The notes under the pieces are model-generated. The model saw only the letters and a program-made list of their open reading frames with translations. It did not search any database and was not told the DNA's origin. The position numbers were made by a program, and so were the translations under genes. Positions 31,581-39,440 of a stretch of 53,808 nt of DNA are shown piece after piece. Positions within the stretch are counted from its first letter, which is position 1. Every line of letters begins with the position of its first letter. The DNA is from Oscillospiraceae bacterium (GTDB lineage Bacteria > Bacillota > Clostridia > Oscillospirales > Oscillospiraceae): NCBI GenBank assembly GCA_015067765.1, contig SVLV01000009.1:1-53808 (forward strand), in the 5' to 3' direction.

Positions 31581-32879
31581 TTATCGGGCGCTGAGACGGT
31601 TAAAGCCCATCTCGTTGGTGGCTCCGGTGATCACCTGAATCTCCGCCTCAATGGATCCGTCCTCCCGCAGAGATCCGGCATGACCGCCGGCAATTACATC
31701 GACGAAGTCAAGGGTACCGATGACCTTATCCAGCTTGGGCAGGACAATCACCTCATTGGCATTGCCGCCGGTGACCACTGCATCTGCCAGGGGATCGGCA
31801 TCCGCCAGCGACTGGGATCTGCCGTTCTGACCGGCATACTCGTCGGTGATGATGGTGGTCTTCACTCCCTGCAGTTCGATCTTCTTGGTGTTCATGATCA
31901 GGTCAGTATCGGGATTGCCAAAGCCCTCCTGGGACACGATCACGCCGTCCAGATCCAGCAGGCGGCACAGCTTCGCCGTCCAGTCAGAGGAACGCTGTTT
32001 ATCTGCCAGATAGACATTCTCGTTGGTGATGATATTGCAGACATAGTTCAGCGTCTTCCCATGCTCGGCAAACAATTCCGCCACCACGGGGTTGTTCTGA
32101 TGGTGATAGGTGGTGTTTTTGTCACAGGCGGACACACAGTTTCCGCTGATGATGGCACCATCCATGGTCTCGGTGGGATAGAGGATGGTGGTGAGAGTGC
32201 GTTTGGCATCCACGCCATATACATAGGTGTCGTGGAGTAGACCCTGGCTCTGCAGCATATGCACATAAGCCACACGGGGCAGGTCAGGATAACGCGCAAT
32301 CCCTTCCCGGATCCCCAGTGTTTCAAAGACCTGCACCTCGGCAGGCTCCACATTCCGACCCAGTTCCCCAAGGAATGTGGCTGCCCGAAGACCCGCCATA
32401 CGAACTGCATGCTCGTAGGCATGCTTATTGTCCTGATAGCCCTCTGCAGGCTCGGCCACCACCACCAGATTCAGCAGCTTGCTGAATGGGGTATAGGCCG
32501 CGCCGGGGCCGGTCATGTCAATGATTCCCTCCTGAAAACCCACGATCTTGCCGGCAGTGACCACCGCCATACCCCGCAAAACATGCGTCTTTCCGGAACC
32601 CACCGTGTCCACCTTGGCGATGACACCGGGGAATTGACCGCCCGGGCCCTCCACTTTCACGCGGGGCTCAATGACATCCTTCACAGGTGTAATACGCACG
32701 CTCTCTCCCGGTTTGGCGATGTCGAAGGTAAAGTCTTTCACCCACTGCCGCACATCATCATCCTGATACAGGAAGGCCTTCAGCGCCTCCTGATCCACAT
32801 ACAGTGTTCCATCCTCCACTTTGCTGACTTTGGCAAACTGAATGTCCGCAATTGGAATGTATCCCAGTTCCAGTTTCAA
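31581..32879 (-). CDS. grdE: glycine/sarcosine/betaine reductase component B, alpha/beta proprotein (GrdE type)
   Basis: This 432-residue proprotein is cleaved at an internal cysteine to give two subunits, the cysteine becoming the pyruvoyl group that forms a Schiff base with the substrate amine. The cleavage region SGNCVSACDKNTTYHHQNN (about residue 240) is intact. The N-terminus KLELGYIPIADIQF is the family start. I chose the TTG at 32879 because AAGGAGG lies 8 nt upstream; a GTG three codons earlier overlaps that site. The TTG overlaps the grdX stop (TTGA), implying coupling. Followed 20 bp later by grdB. Paralogues grdG and grdI serve sarcosine and betaine. Confidence 0.92.
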   Translation of the reverse strand: MKLELGYIPIADIQFAKVSKVEDGTLYVDQEALKAFLYQDDDVRQWVKDFTFDIAKPGESVRITPVKDVIEPRVKVEGPGGQFPGVIAKVDTVGSGKTHVLRGMAVVTAGKIVGFQEGIIDMTGPGAAYTPFSKLLNLVVVAEPAEGYQDNKHAYEHAVRMAGLRAATFLGELGRNVEPAEVQVFETLGIREGIARYPDLPRVAYVHMLQSQGLLHDTYVYGVDAKRTLTTILYPTETMDGAIISGNCVSACDKNTTYHHQNNPVVAELFAEHGKTLNYVCNIITNENVYLADKQRSSDWTAKLCRLLDLDGVIVSQEGFGNPDTDLIMNTKKIELQGVKTTIITDEYAGQNGRSQSLADADPLADAVVTGGNANEVIVLPKLDKVIGTLDFVDVIAGGHAGSLREDGSIEAEIQVITGATNEMGFNRLSAR

Positions 32880-33319
32880 AGCGAGCACCTCCTTGTCCGA
32901 TAATTGGTTTCATTTTTATGATGAAGCCCCTCCAGGGGATCTATTTCCAGCGCCGCACATAACAGAGAATAATCCACCAGCTGAAAATCCCGAAGCATCT
33001 CCTCCGTCAGTTCCCGGTGACGAGGGGTAAATTTCCCAAACGTTTCTATGGCCGAAGCGATCAGTGCCGCGTCGTCGCAGGAGAGTTCCTCTGCTGTGCG
33101 GGAAATCACGACAGACCGATAGGGGGTCTCATTGGGTTTGACGCTGCCGGCCAGCGGATGGGTATACAACCGGTGTCCGGCATACACACAGTCACGCACT
33201 TTGATGAGGATCTGTTCATAATTCAGTTGTTCCCACAACTGCACAGAATATGTCTCCGGCAGACATCTGGCCACCAGCGGATTGTTTGTGATCACAAGAT
33301 CGTGCAAGCTGCTTCTCAC
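32876..33319 (-). CDS. grdX: GrdX family protein
   Basis: The protein of 147 residues begins VRSSLHDLVITNNPLVARCL, the mark of GrdX, a protein of unknown function that opens glycine reductase operons in Clostridia. It is soluble, with a helical C-terminal half (PRHRELTEEMLRDFQLVDYS). The GTG at 33319 has GGAGGTGA 5 nt upstream and lies right after the riboswitch terminator; the frame extends upstream into that terminator and is not used. The stop overlaps the grdE start. Confidence 0.88.
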   Translation of the reverse strand: MRSSLHDLVITNNPLVARCLPETYSVQLWEQLNYEQILIKVRDCVYAGHRLYTHPLAGSVKPNETPYRSVVISRTAEELSCDDAALIASAIETFGKFTPRHRELTEEMLRDFQLVDYSLLCAALEIDPLEGLHHKNETNYRTRRCSL

Positions 33320-33333
33320 CGTCTCACCTCCGC

Positions 33334-33381
33334 AAAAAAAGAACAGGGCAACAAGGAGCATCATGTCCCTCGCCCTGTTCT
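33334..33381 (-). terminator. riboswitch-controlled terminator ahead of grdX
   Basis: On the minus strand AGAACAGGGC (33381-33372) pairs with GCCCTGTTCT (33349-33340), 10 bp, followed by seven Ts. The 5' arm overlaps the 3' edge of the second glycine aptamer, so ligand binding can compete with terminator folding. Confidence 0.85.
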
Positions 33382-33540
33382 GTAACCTGAGAGATTCCCT
33401 GCCCGCAGCAGGTTGCTCCTTCGGCGCTTACGCTTTTCCAGAGATCTGTCCGTTTTCGGTCCTTTGGCCTGAGATCTTCACAGCCTGTCTGACACACAGG
33501 CTGTTTATTCCTTCGGCTTTGCCTGACGGCAAATCTCCCG
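33372..33540 (-). promoter_or_regulatory. tandem glycine riboswitch
   Basis: Two consecutive aptamers are visible on the minus strand. Aptamer 1 (33540 to about 33446) has GGGAGAT, GCCGAAGGA (33517-33509), CTCAGG (33473-33468) and AAAGGAC. Aptamer 2 (about 33446 to 33372) has GATCTCT, GCCGAAGGA (33425-33417), CTCTCAGG and the AGAACAGGG end. These are the conserved parts of the glycine (gcvT) riboswitch. In the known systems glycine binding turns expression on by preventing a terminator. Here it would switch on glycine reductase when glycine is plentiful. Confidence 0.9.
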
Positions 33541-33591
33541 AAAACTTCATCCAGCATATATTATTTCGTCTGTTAGACTTCTTTATACCCT

Positions 33592-33619
33592 ATTATACAG
33601 ATTATTATTCCCTATACAA
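33592..33619 (-). promoter_or_regulatory. promoter of the riboswitch-grdXEB unit
   Basis: On the minus strand TTGTAT (33619-33614), 16 bp, TATAAT (33597-33592), in a very AT-rich stretch (33560-33665). The leader to grdX is about 265 nt. No terminator for yqfC is visible upstream of it. Confidence 0.65.
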
Positions 33620-33685
33620 TCCCTGTATTTATTATTTTTCTAAATAAACTATATAAATTTCCTTTCGCCGCAGAACTCCCATTTG

Positions 33686-33976
33686 TCAGTGGCTGATATC
33701 CACCAGTTCCAGCGCTGTAATCCGACCCGCAACACGCAGCTCCTCTTCGGTCATGGCGATGATCTGCAGCTGCTTTCCTGACAGCCGAACAATCAACCCA
33801 CCTCCGTTGATCTCCACCAGTTCCGTACTGTAGGACAGTACGCCCCGGTGATGTGCCAGATACAGTTCGGCATTCCCCACCAACTCCAGCTGCGGCATCC
33901 CCGCAGCCAACTGTCCGGGCAGATCCAATCGCTCTACGGCCGCCAGCCCCACCTGCGTCAGTTTCCGTTTCTCCAC
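33686..33976 (-). CDS. yqfC: sporulation protein YqfC
   Basis: The 96-residue YabP/YqfC-family protein has the typical all-beta pattern: LDLPGQLAAGMPQLELVGNA, then HRGVLSYSTELVEI and RLSGKQLQIIAMTEEELRVAG near the end. YqfC and YqfD act together in sporulation and are normally adjacent. The GTG at 33976 has GGAGGTGA 5 nt upstream; an in-frame ATG at 33991 lies before that site. A sigma-E-type promoter lies 22 bp further up. Downstream, where yqfD is expected, stands the glycine reductase module. Confidence 0.9.
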   Translation of the reverse strand: MEKRKLTQVGLAAVERLDLPGQLAAGMPQLELVGNAELYLAHHRGVLSYSTELVEINGGGLIVRLSGKQLQIIAMTEEELRVAGRITALELVDISH

Positions 33977-33997
33977 AGCGGTCACCTCCATAAAAAA

Positions 33998-34025
33998 ATT
34001 GTATGCGCAGCACAAGAAAAATTGC
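33998..34025 (-). promoter_or_regulatory. sigma-E-type promoter of yqfC
   Basis: The -10 CATACAAT (34005-33998) is a perfect match to the sigma-E consensus CATACAnT, and GCAATTT (34025-34019) matches five of seven positions of the -35, 13 bp apart. Mother-cell sigma-E control is known for yqfC in Bacillus. Confidence 0.65.
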
Positions 34026-34080
34026 CTGTCCTAAAACCCGTTTTTCTCACATAGATTGGCCACAATGGGAGGTGCCACCG

Positions 34081-34983
34081 ATGACAAAACGCTATTTTTC
34101 GATTCTGATCCTTTTGGGGACCATGCTCCTGCTCCTGTGGCAATCCGGCCCGGCAGCTGCCGCAGTGCGGGAAGGTCTTGCTCTCTGCGCCCATGCCGTG
34201 ATCCCGGCGCTGTTTCCTTTTCTTGTCCTGTCAGGCCTCTTTCTGGCGTTGGGGTACGGTGAAGCGCTGAACCCTCTGCTGCGGCCGGTAATGGGGCGGC
34301 TGTTTCATGCCGATGGTCTGGCCGGTGGGGTATTCTTTCTTGGGATTTTGGGCGGCTATCCGGTAGGAGCCCGCATGATCGGCCAACTGTATCGGGAGGG
34401 CCGCTGCGGCCGACAGGAGGCAGAATATCTGCTTTCCTTCTGCAACAATGCCGGCCCGGCCTTTGTGCTGGGAATGGTGGGGTTAGGTCGATTCGGCGAT
34501 CTTCGCCCGGGCCTTTACCTGTATGGCCTCCATGTTTTCTCCGCTATATTGGTCGGTATCCTCCTGCGCCCCAAGGAGAAACCCTCTGCCAGATCCCTGC
34601 CTGCTCCTCCACCGCCACGCTCTTTTGCACCGGCTTTGATTGGTGCCGTCCAATCTGCTTTTTCCGGGATTCTGCAGGTCTGCGGTTTCGTGATCTTCTC
34701 GCTGGTGATCCTGCAGCTGCTGACCCTGTTTCTCCCGTGGCAGCATCCGCTTCTGACCGGCTTTGTGGAACTGACCTGCGGCATCCTACAGTTGACCGGA
34801 GATCAGCAGGGCTTTCTGCTGGCCGCAATACTATTGGGCTGGGGAGGTCTCTCGGTTTTAGGGCAGACTGCCGCCATGCTGGCGGATACAGATCTGTCTC
34901 TGCGGCCCTATCTGCGGGGAAAAATCCTGCAGGCCGTGTTCTCGTTTCTGCTGGCCCTTCCCGTCAGCTTCTTCCTGCCATAA
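34081..34983 (+). CDS. YlbJ-like sporulation integral membrane protein
   Basis: The 300-residue protein has about eight membrane helices and the nucleoside-recognition/Gate-type motifs of YlbJ: ALFPFLVLSGLFLALG, ILGGYPVGARMIGQLYREG, and LLSFCNNAGPAFVLG. A Pro-rich linker (SLPAPPPPRS) separates the halves. YlbJ in Bacillus is a sigma-E-dependent membrane protein needed for spore coat or cortex formation. Start 34081 has GGGAGG 8 nt upstream. A sigma-E-like -10 (CATAGATT, 34050-34057) has no good -35. It diverges from yqfC, another sporulation gene, which supports the call. Confidence 0.85.
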   Translation: MTKRYFSILILLGTMLLLLWQSGPAAAAVREGLALCAHAVIPALFPFLVLSGLFLALGYGEALNPLLRPVMGRLFHADGLAGGVFFLGILGGYPVGARMIGQLYREGRCGRQEAEYLLSFCNNAGPAFVLGMVGLGRFGDLRPGLYLYGLHVFSAILVGILLRPKEKPSARSLPAPPPPRSFAPALIGAVQSAFSGILQVCGFVIFSLVILQLLTLFLPWQHPLLTGFVELTCGILQLTGDQQGFLLAAILLGWGGLSVLGQTAAMLADTDLSLRPYLRGKILQAVFSFLLALPVSFFLP

Positions 34984-35015
34984 AAAAAGAGGAGCGCAGC
35001 GGCGCTCCTCTCTTT
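34984..35015. terminator. bidirectional terminator between ylbJ-like gene and deoC
   Basis: GAGGAGCGC (34989-34997), loop AGCG, GCGCTCCTC (35002-35010), flanked by an A-run and T-rich sequence. Confidence 0.88.
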
Positions 35016-35020
35016 TCTTC

Positions 35021-35686
35021 TTACTGTTTGGCCAGTGCCTGCACCGCCTTGACCACACGGCTGGTTCCCAACCGATCGGCACCCAGGTCCAAAAAGTCCT
35101 GAGCATCCTTCAGATCGGCAATGCCGCCGGCGGCCTTTACCTTCACATGGGGGGCCACATGCTTGCGCATCAGCGCCACATCCTCGCGGGTGGCTCCGCC
35201 GCCGCCAAAACCGGTGGAGGTCTTGATATACTCTGCTCCGGAACGGGAGACCACCTGACACAGGGCGATCTTCTCCTCCTCTGTCAGCAGGCAGGTTTCA
35301 ATGATCACCTTCAGCAGGCGTCCATCGCAGGCCTCCTTGATGGCCCGGATCTCCTTCTCCAGCAGATCAAACCGCCCCTCCTTGGCCCAACCTACGCGGA
35401 TCACCATATCGATTTCCTCCGCGCCGTCCGCCACTGCCTGCGCCGTCTCAGCGCATTTGACAGAGGTGGCTGCATAGCCGTTAGGGAACCCAATCACGGT
35501 GCAGATGGGGAGCTTCCCCGCCACATATTCGGCCGCCTGCTTCACATAGCAGGGCGGGATGCACACACTGGCGCAGCCCCACTCCATCCCTTCATCACAA
35601 ATGGTCCGAATCTGTTCCCAGGTGGCGGTCTGGCTCAGCAGTGTGTGGTCTACCCGGCTGAGGATGTTTCTGTACTGTTCTTTCAT
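35021..35686 (-). CDS. deoC: deoxyribose-phosphate aldolase
   Basis: The 221-residue TIM barrel splits 2-deoxyribose 5-phosphate into acetaldehyde and glyceraldehyde 3-phosphate in nucleoside breakdown. The Schiff-base lysine is in YIKTSTGFGGGGAT, and the second active-site lysine in VKVKAAGGI. VDHTLL near the N-terminus is the conserved Asp region. It follows a DUF1292 gene by 3 bp; other deo genes are absent here. Confidence 0.95.
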   Translation of the reverse strand: MKEQYRNILSRVDHTLLSQTATWEQIRTICDEGMEWGCASVCIPPCYVKQAAEYVAGKLPICTVIGFPNGYAATSVKCAETAQAVADGAEEIDMVIRVGWAKEGRFDLLEKEIRAIKEACDGRLLKVIIETCLLTEEEKIALCQVVSRSGAEYIKTSTGFGGGGATREDVALMRKHVAPHVKVKAAGGIADLKDAQDFLDLGADRLGTSRVVKAVQALAKQ

Positions 35687-35689
35687 CTT

Positions 35690-35968
35690 TTACTCCTCTC
35701 GCTCAGCTGCCTGCTGCTCATACATCGCAAAGATATCGTCCAGCAGACCCTCATCCACTTCACCGAAACGACAATCCGCACCGTCCTCCAGCGAGCCCTC
35801 TACGGACAGGATCACAACACTGTCCTCTTCCTCCAGCGGGAGCAAAATCGCATATTCCTTCCCCCGATACAACACGGTATCCAGGATCTCCATCTCCACT
35901 TCTACGCCATTTTCATCGGTCAGCGCAACAACGATCTGCTCGTCCTCCTGAGGCTGAAACTGTTTCAT
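35690..35968 (-). CDS. DUF1292 domain protein
   Basis: The 92-residue acidic protein, starting MKQFQPQEDEQIVVALTDENG, is a DUF1292/YrzB-type small protein: beta-rich first half (EMEILDTVLYRGKEYAILLPL) and an acidic helical end. The function of the family is unknown. ATG 35968 has AAGGAGG 8 nt upstream; the longer frame crosses the promoter. First gene of a two-gene unit with deoC. Confidence 0.8.
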   Translation of the reverse strand: MKQFQPQEDEQIVVALTDENGVEVEMEILDTVLYRGKEYAILLPLEEEDSVVILSVEGSLEDGADCRFGEVDEGLLDDIFAMYEQQAAEREE

Positions 35969-35999
35969 GGGTCTGTCCTCCTTGCATCTTAGTATTTGT

Positions 36000-36028
36000 A
36001 TGATAAGACCACCTCGGACTTTTGTCAA
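36000..36028 (-). promoter_or_regulatory. promoter of DUF1292-deoC
   Basis: On the minus strand TTGACA (36028-36023), 17 bp, TATCAT (36005-36000). Its -35 box is 5 bp from the -35 of the divergent nadM promoter. Confidence 0.8.
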
Positions 36029-36033
36029 CTTCT

Positions 36034-36062
36034 TTGACAGATGCTGGGCTCTGTGCTATCCT
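36034..36062 (+). promoter_or_regulatory. promoter of nadM
   Basis: TTGACA (36034-36039), 17 bp, TATCCT (36057-36062) with an extended TGC before the -10. Confidence 0.75.
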
Positions 36063-36092
36063 ATGAACGACATTCCCTTTCAGGAGGTATTT

Positions 36093-36653
36093 ATGGTTGC
36101 ACTCGGGGCCGTCTGCGGCCGTTTTCAAATTTTCCACCGGGAACATCTGGAGTATGTACTGGCAGCCAAAGAGCGCTGCCAACATCTGATCGTTGGCATT
36201 ACTTCCCCCGACAGCTCCGTTGCCCCCACGGAAAAAGAGGATCTCAATCGGTCCCAGGCCCGGTCCAATCCCTGCAGCTATTATGAGCGCATGAGGATGA
36301 TTGAATCCGCTCTGCTGGAGGCCGGTATTGACCGGGCTGATTTTGATATTGTCCCCTTCCCCATCGGAGCACCACATCTGCTGCACTTCTATGTTCCCCG
36401 CACGGCCTGCATCTTTTTGACCATTCTGGATGACTGGGGCCACCGAAAGGCCCAGCGTTTGCAGGAGTTCGGCTATCAGACGGAGGTGTTGTGGGAGAAA
36501 ACGGACAAGGGCGTTTCCTCCAGTATGCTGCGGCAGTATATCACCGACGGACAGGACTGGTCGCCTTATGTGCCTGCGGCCACCTATCGTTACATCACCC
36601 AGCAGGGGATCGACCGGCGGATCCGTGAGGGCCGTTCTCCTATGGATGAGTGA
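36093..36653 (+). CDS. nadM: nicotinamide-nucleotide adenylyltransferase (NadM-type)
   Basis: The 186-residue nucleotidyltransferase joins NMN and ATP to NAD. The N-terminal GRFQIFHREHLEYV holds the HxxH nucleotide site of the cytidylyltransferase superfamily in the NadM/NMNAT form GRFQPxHxGH (Pro and Gly replaced here). VSSSMLRQY is the ISSTxIR phosphate motif near residue 155. A related possibility is another small NTP transferase. Start 36093 has AGGAGG 5 nt upstream; the frame extends upstream through the promoter. Confidence 0.8.
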   Translation: MVALGAVCGRFQIFHREHLEYVLAAKERCQHLIVGITSPDSSVAPTEKEDLNRSQARSNPCSYYERMRMIESALLEAGIDRADFDIVPFPIGAPHLLHFYVPRTACIFLTILDDWGHRKAQRLQEFGYQTEVLWEKTDKGVSSSMLRQYITDGQDWSPYVPAATYRYITQQGIDRRIREGRSPMDE

Positions 36654-36680
36654 TTTGCAGTCACCCGAATTTTCCTGCCA

Positions 36681-36717
36681 AAAACCGTTCCGACCCAATG
36701 GGTGCGGAACGGTTTTT
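36681..36717. terminator. bidirectional terminator between nadM and the GH3 gene
   Basis: AAAACCGTTCCG (36681-36692) and CGGAACGGTTTT (36705-36716), with an inner ACCC/GGGT stem, A- and T-runs outside. Confidence 0.92.
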
Positions 36718-36745
36718 CTCTTATCGCAACGGCCTGTTCACACAA

Positions 36746-39214
36746 TTATCCCAGATACTCCTTCTGGATCGCACTGTTGAGAATGGCCCGAATCACGCGG
36801 CCGCAGCACCGCCGCACATCCTCTTCGGTGATGCATCCTGCACGAACCCCCTTGAGAATATCTTTTTTATTTCCGCCGAGACCCGGCATGATCAGATCGT
36901 TGCCGGCCTTCATGGCAAGTGCGTTGCGCATGGTTCCGCCATTGGTTGCAAACCAGTCGGTCATCACCACGCCATCAAAGCCCCACTCGTTGCGCAGCAC
37001 CTTGGTGCAAAGATCATAGCTGTTGGGTGCATATACCCCGTTGATACGGTTGTAGGATGTCATGATGCCTTTTGCCTGCCCCTCCCGGACGCAAAGCTCA
37101 AATCCCCGCAGATAGATCTCCCGCAGCGCGCGTTCTCCCACATTGCTGCTGACCTTCATGCGGTTATCCTCCTGATTGTTGCAGGCAAAATGCTTCACCG
37201 TGACATAGAATCCCTCCTCCTGCTGGACACCTCTCGTGATCGCTGCAGCCATGAGTCCGGACAGGCGCGGGTCCTCGGAGAAATATTCGAAGTTTCTGCC
37301 GCAGAGCGGATTACGGTGAATGTTGATGGCCGGCGCCAACCAATAAGTACAACCATATTCCTTCATTTCCCGGAAGATCGCACTGCCCACCTCCTGCATC
37401 AGTTCCGTATTCCAACTCTGTGCCAGAGCATTGGCCACCGGGAAGGCTGTGGTGTACTGGTAGAGCAGCTGTCCCTTATCCGGATCACCCACCATAAATT
37501 TCCGAATAAAGTCCGGGAACGAGTTGAAAATGGCGATCGGCATCTCGATGGGCTTTACCTTCCCCTTCCTGTCGACTACGGAGATTTTCTGGATACGCAG
37601 ACCGGCCGGTCCATCGCACAATGTCACATTGGCCAACCCCCGGTCCCAGAATGCAGAGGTGGTGTTTCCTACAGAACCCGGCAGGGTAAACCGGGTCGCC
37701 GGATTATAAAATCCGGCACCAACGACGATCTCCGTCATCTCCTTCAGGGACAAAGTGTCCAGAATCGCCTGGACCTGCGGCTCATCGCAGACGGCGGGGT
37801 TCTCATAGTGGTACACCTTTGTTTCAAAGGCCGAGGACTCCACCTTCACCCGAGGTACCTCTGCCAACGGAGCCTGTTCCACCCGGGCTGCCTGTAATTC
37901 CTCCATCGGTGCCTGCAGCGGGCAGATCTGTTCATGCCGGGAGACGATCACTTCCTCTTCCAACACCAGTACCCCTACAGGAGTTGTATTCCGGGAGGAA
38001 TTGCCCAGCCGCAGAATATATTCTCCTGCTTCCAGCACGAAGCAGCCATCCGATTCCCGGTAACTGGCCATGTCACGCAGGTCAAAAGTCAGTTCCAATG
38101 TCTGGCTGGCTCCGGGCGCAAGGATCTCCGTCTTACCAAAGGCCGTCAGAGATTGATACTCTTTATGAAGCATTCCGGCCGGCGCAGACACATACAACTG
38201 CGCCACCTCTTTGCCGCTGTAAGTTTTCCCGATATTGGTGATCCGCGCAGTTACGGAAACCCTGCTGCTGTCCACCGCGATCCCATCGCTGCTCAGCACA
38301 AAATCCGTGTAGCTCATGCCGAAACCAAAGGGGAAGGCCGGCTCCACGCCAAAGGAATCGAAATAGCGATAGCCTACATAGATGCTCTCCCTGTAGAACT
38401 CCTCCTCCAGATTCCCATTGAGATAGCTGTATTCCTCCGCAAAAGGCAAATCGGCATATTGCTTGGCCCAAGTGTCGGACAATTTTCCGGAGGGAGTTAC
38501 CGCGCCGGAGATCACATCCGCAAATGCATGACCTCCCTCCGTCCCTAACTGGCAGAGGTACAGAATACCATCGATGCCCGGGATCTCCTCTGCAAATGCC
38601 ATGTCAATGGCCGAGCCGGCATTGATAGCCAACACAAAGTGGGGATAACTCTGTGCGCAGAAACGGATTGCCTCCCGTTCTTCCTCTGTCAGAAACAGAT
38701 CTCCCTTTTCCGCTCTGCGATCCCCGCCCTCACCGGCCTGGCGACTGACTACATAGATGCAGCTGTCTGTATCGGATGCCTCTACATAGGCATCGCAAAT
38801 GGCCGGCCCACTGGGTGCCCGGAAATTATCAAACAACATATCCATAATGGAATTGGGCTTTAAAAGGTTCAGCCGCTTCTTCTTTTCCACCTGATAGGCT
38901 TGTTCTGCCACTGCATAGGCATCCTCAAAATCCCGGATCCAGCCGCGGGTCGTGATTTCAAAGCCGCGATCCTCCATACCCTCCAAAATGGTGACCGAAT
39001 GCCGTTCATTCACCTCGCCGGATCCCGTGCCGCCCTTGATGGTCATGGATGCACCGGAACCGTAAAGTGCCACCCGCTTCGTCTGAAAGGGCAGCGCCCC
39101 ATCATTTTTCAGCAGAACGATTCCCTCACAGGCTGCCTGATAGGCCACCTGAAGATTCTTCTTCTCCCTCTGATTGGCCTCACTGGTGCAGGCTGCCTTT
39201 GTCAACAATGCCAT
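36746..39214 (-). CDS. glycoside hydrolase family 3 beta-glucosidase with swapped domain order
   Basis: The 822-residue enzyme carries the GH3 C-terminal (alpha/beta sandwich) domain first (residues ~1-330, ending FPFGFGMSYTDF). A fibronectin-like segment follows, then the catalytic TIM barrel last. The barrel shows GPAGLRI, ACNNQEDNR and the nucleophile Asp (about 753) in GFDGVVMTDWF. The same reversed order is known from some rumen bacterial beta-glucosidases. No signal peptide, so it acts inside the cell, probably on glucosides or short oligosaccharides. ATG 39214 has GGGAGGAG 6 nt upstream; the frame begins earlier without a site. Single-gene unit. Confidence 0.92.
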   Translation of the reverse strand: MALLTKAACTSEANQREKKNLQVAYQAACEGIVLLKNDGALPFQTKRVALYGSGASMTIKGGTGSGEVNERHSVTILEGMEDRGFEITTRGWIRDFEDAYAVAEQAYQVEKKKRLNLLKPNSIMDMLFDNFRAPSGPAICDAYVEASDTDSCIYVVSRQAGEGGDRRAEKGDLFLTEEEREAIRFCAQSYPHFVLAINAGSAIDMAFAEEIPGIDGILYLCQLGTEGGHAFADVISGAVTPSGKLSDTWAKQYADLPFAEEYSYLNGNLEEEFYRESIYVGYRYFDSFGVEPAFPFGFGMSYTDFVLSSDGIAVDSSRVSVTARITNIGKTYSGKEVAQLYVSAPAGMLHKEYQSLTAFGKTEILAPGASQTLELTFDLRDMASYRESDGCFVLEAGEYILRLGNSSRNTTPVGVLVLEEEVIVSRHEQICPLQAPMEELQAARVEQAPLAEVPRVKVESSAFETKVYHYENPAVCDEPQVQAILDTLSLKEMTEIVVGAGFYNPATRFTLPGSVGNTTSAFWDRGLANVTLCDGPAGLRIQKISVVDRKGKVKPIEMPIAIFNSFPDFIRKFMVGDPDKGQLLYQYTTAFPVANALAQSWNTELMQEVGSAIFREMKEYGCTYWLAPAINIHRNPLCGRNFEYFSEDPRLSGLMAAAITRGVQQEEGFYVTVKHFACNNQEDNRMKVSSNVGERALREIYLRGFELCVREGQAKGIMTSYNRINGVYAPNSYDLCTKVLRNEWGFDGVVMTDWFATNGGTMRNALAMKAGNDLIMPGLGGNKKDILKGVRAGCITEEDVRRCCGRVIRAILNSAIQKEYLG

Positions 39215-39266
39215 ACTGTACTCCTCCCAACCGTCACTTTCCCACGAACTGTCTGCTTCCTTTTTT

Positions 39267-39296
39267 ATCATACACCATACCCCACATGCTGTACAA
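39267..39296 (-). promoter_or_regulatory. promoter of the GH3 gene
   Basis: On the minus strand TTGTAC (39296-39291), 18 bp, TATGAT (39272-39267) preceded by TG. No clear catabolite-response site is seen. Confidence 0.55.
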
Positions 39297-39378
39297 CAAA
39301 ATATTGATGAGATCCCGTTTGTCCGGCGTGCCACCCAAAAGTCCGGTCAGCATCAGTTTCGTCCGTGTTCTCCTTTCG

Positions 39379-39407
39379 TTGACAAATTGCGTTCCTGCCG
39401 ATATACT
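39379..39407 (+). promoter_or_regulatory. promoter of the VanY-type carboxypeptidase gene
   Basis: TTGACA (39379-39384), 17 bp, TATACT (39402-39407). Confidence 0.8.
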
Positions 39408-39440
39408 GAATTTCAGAAAACAAAGGAAGGAGATGACATC

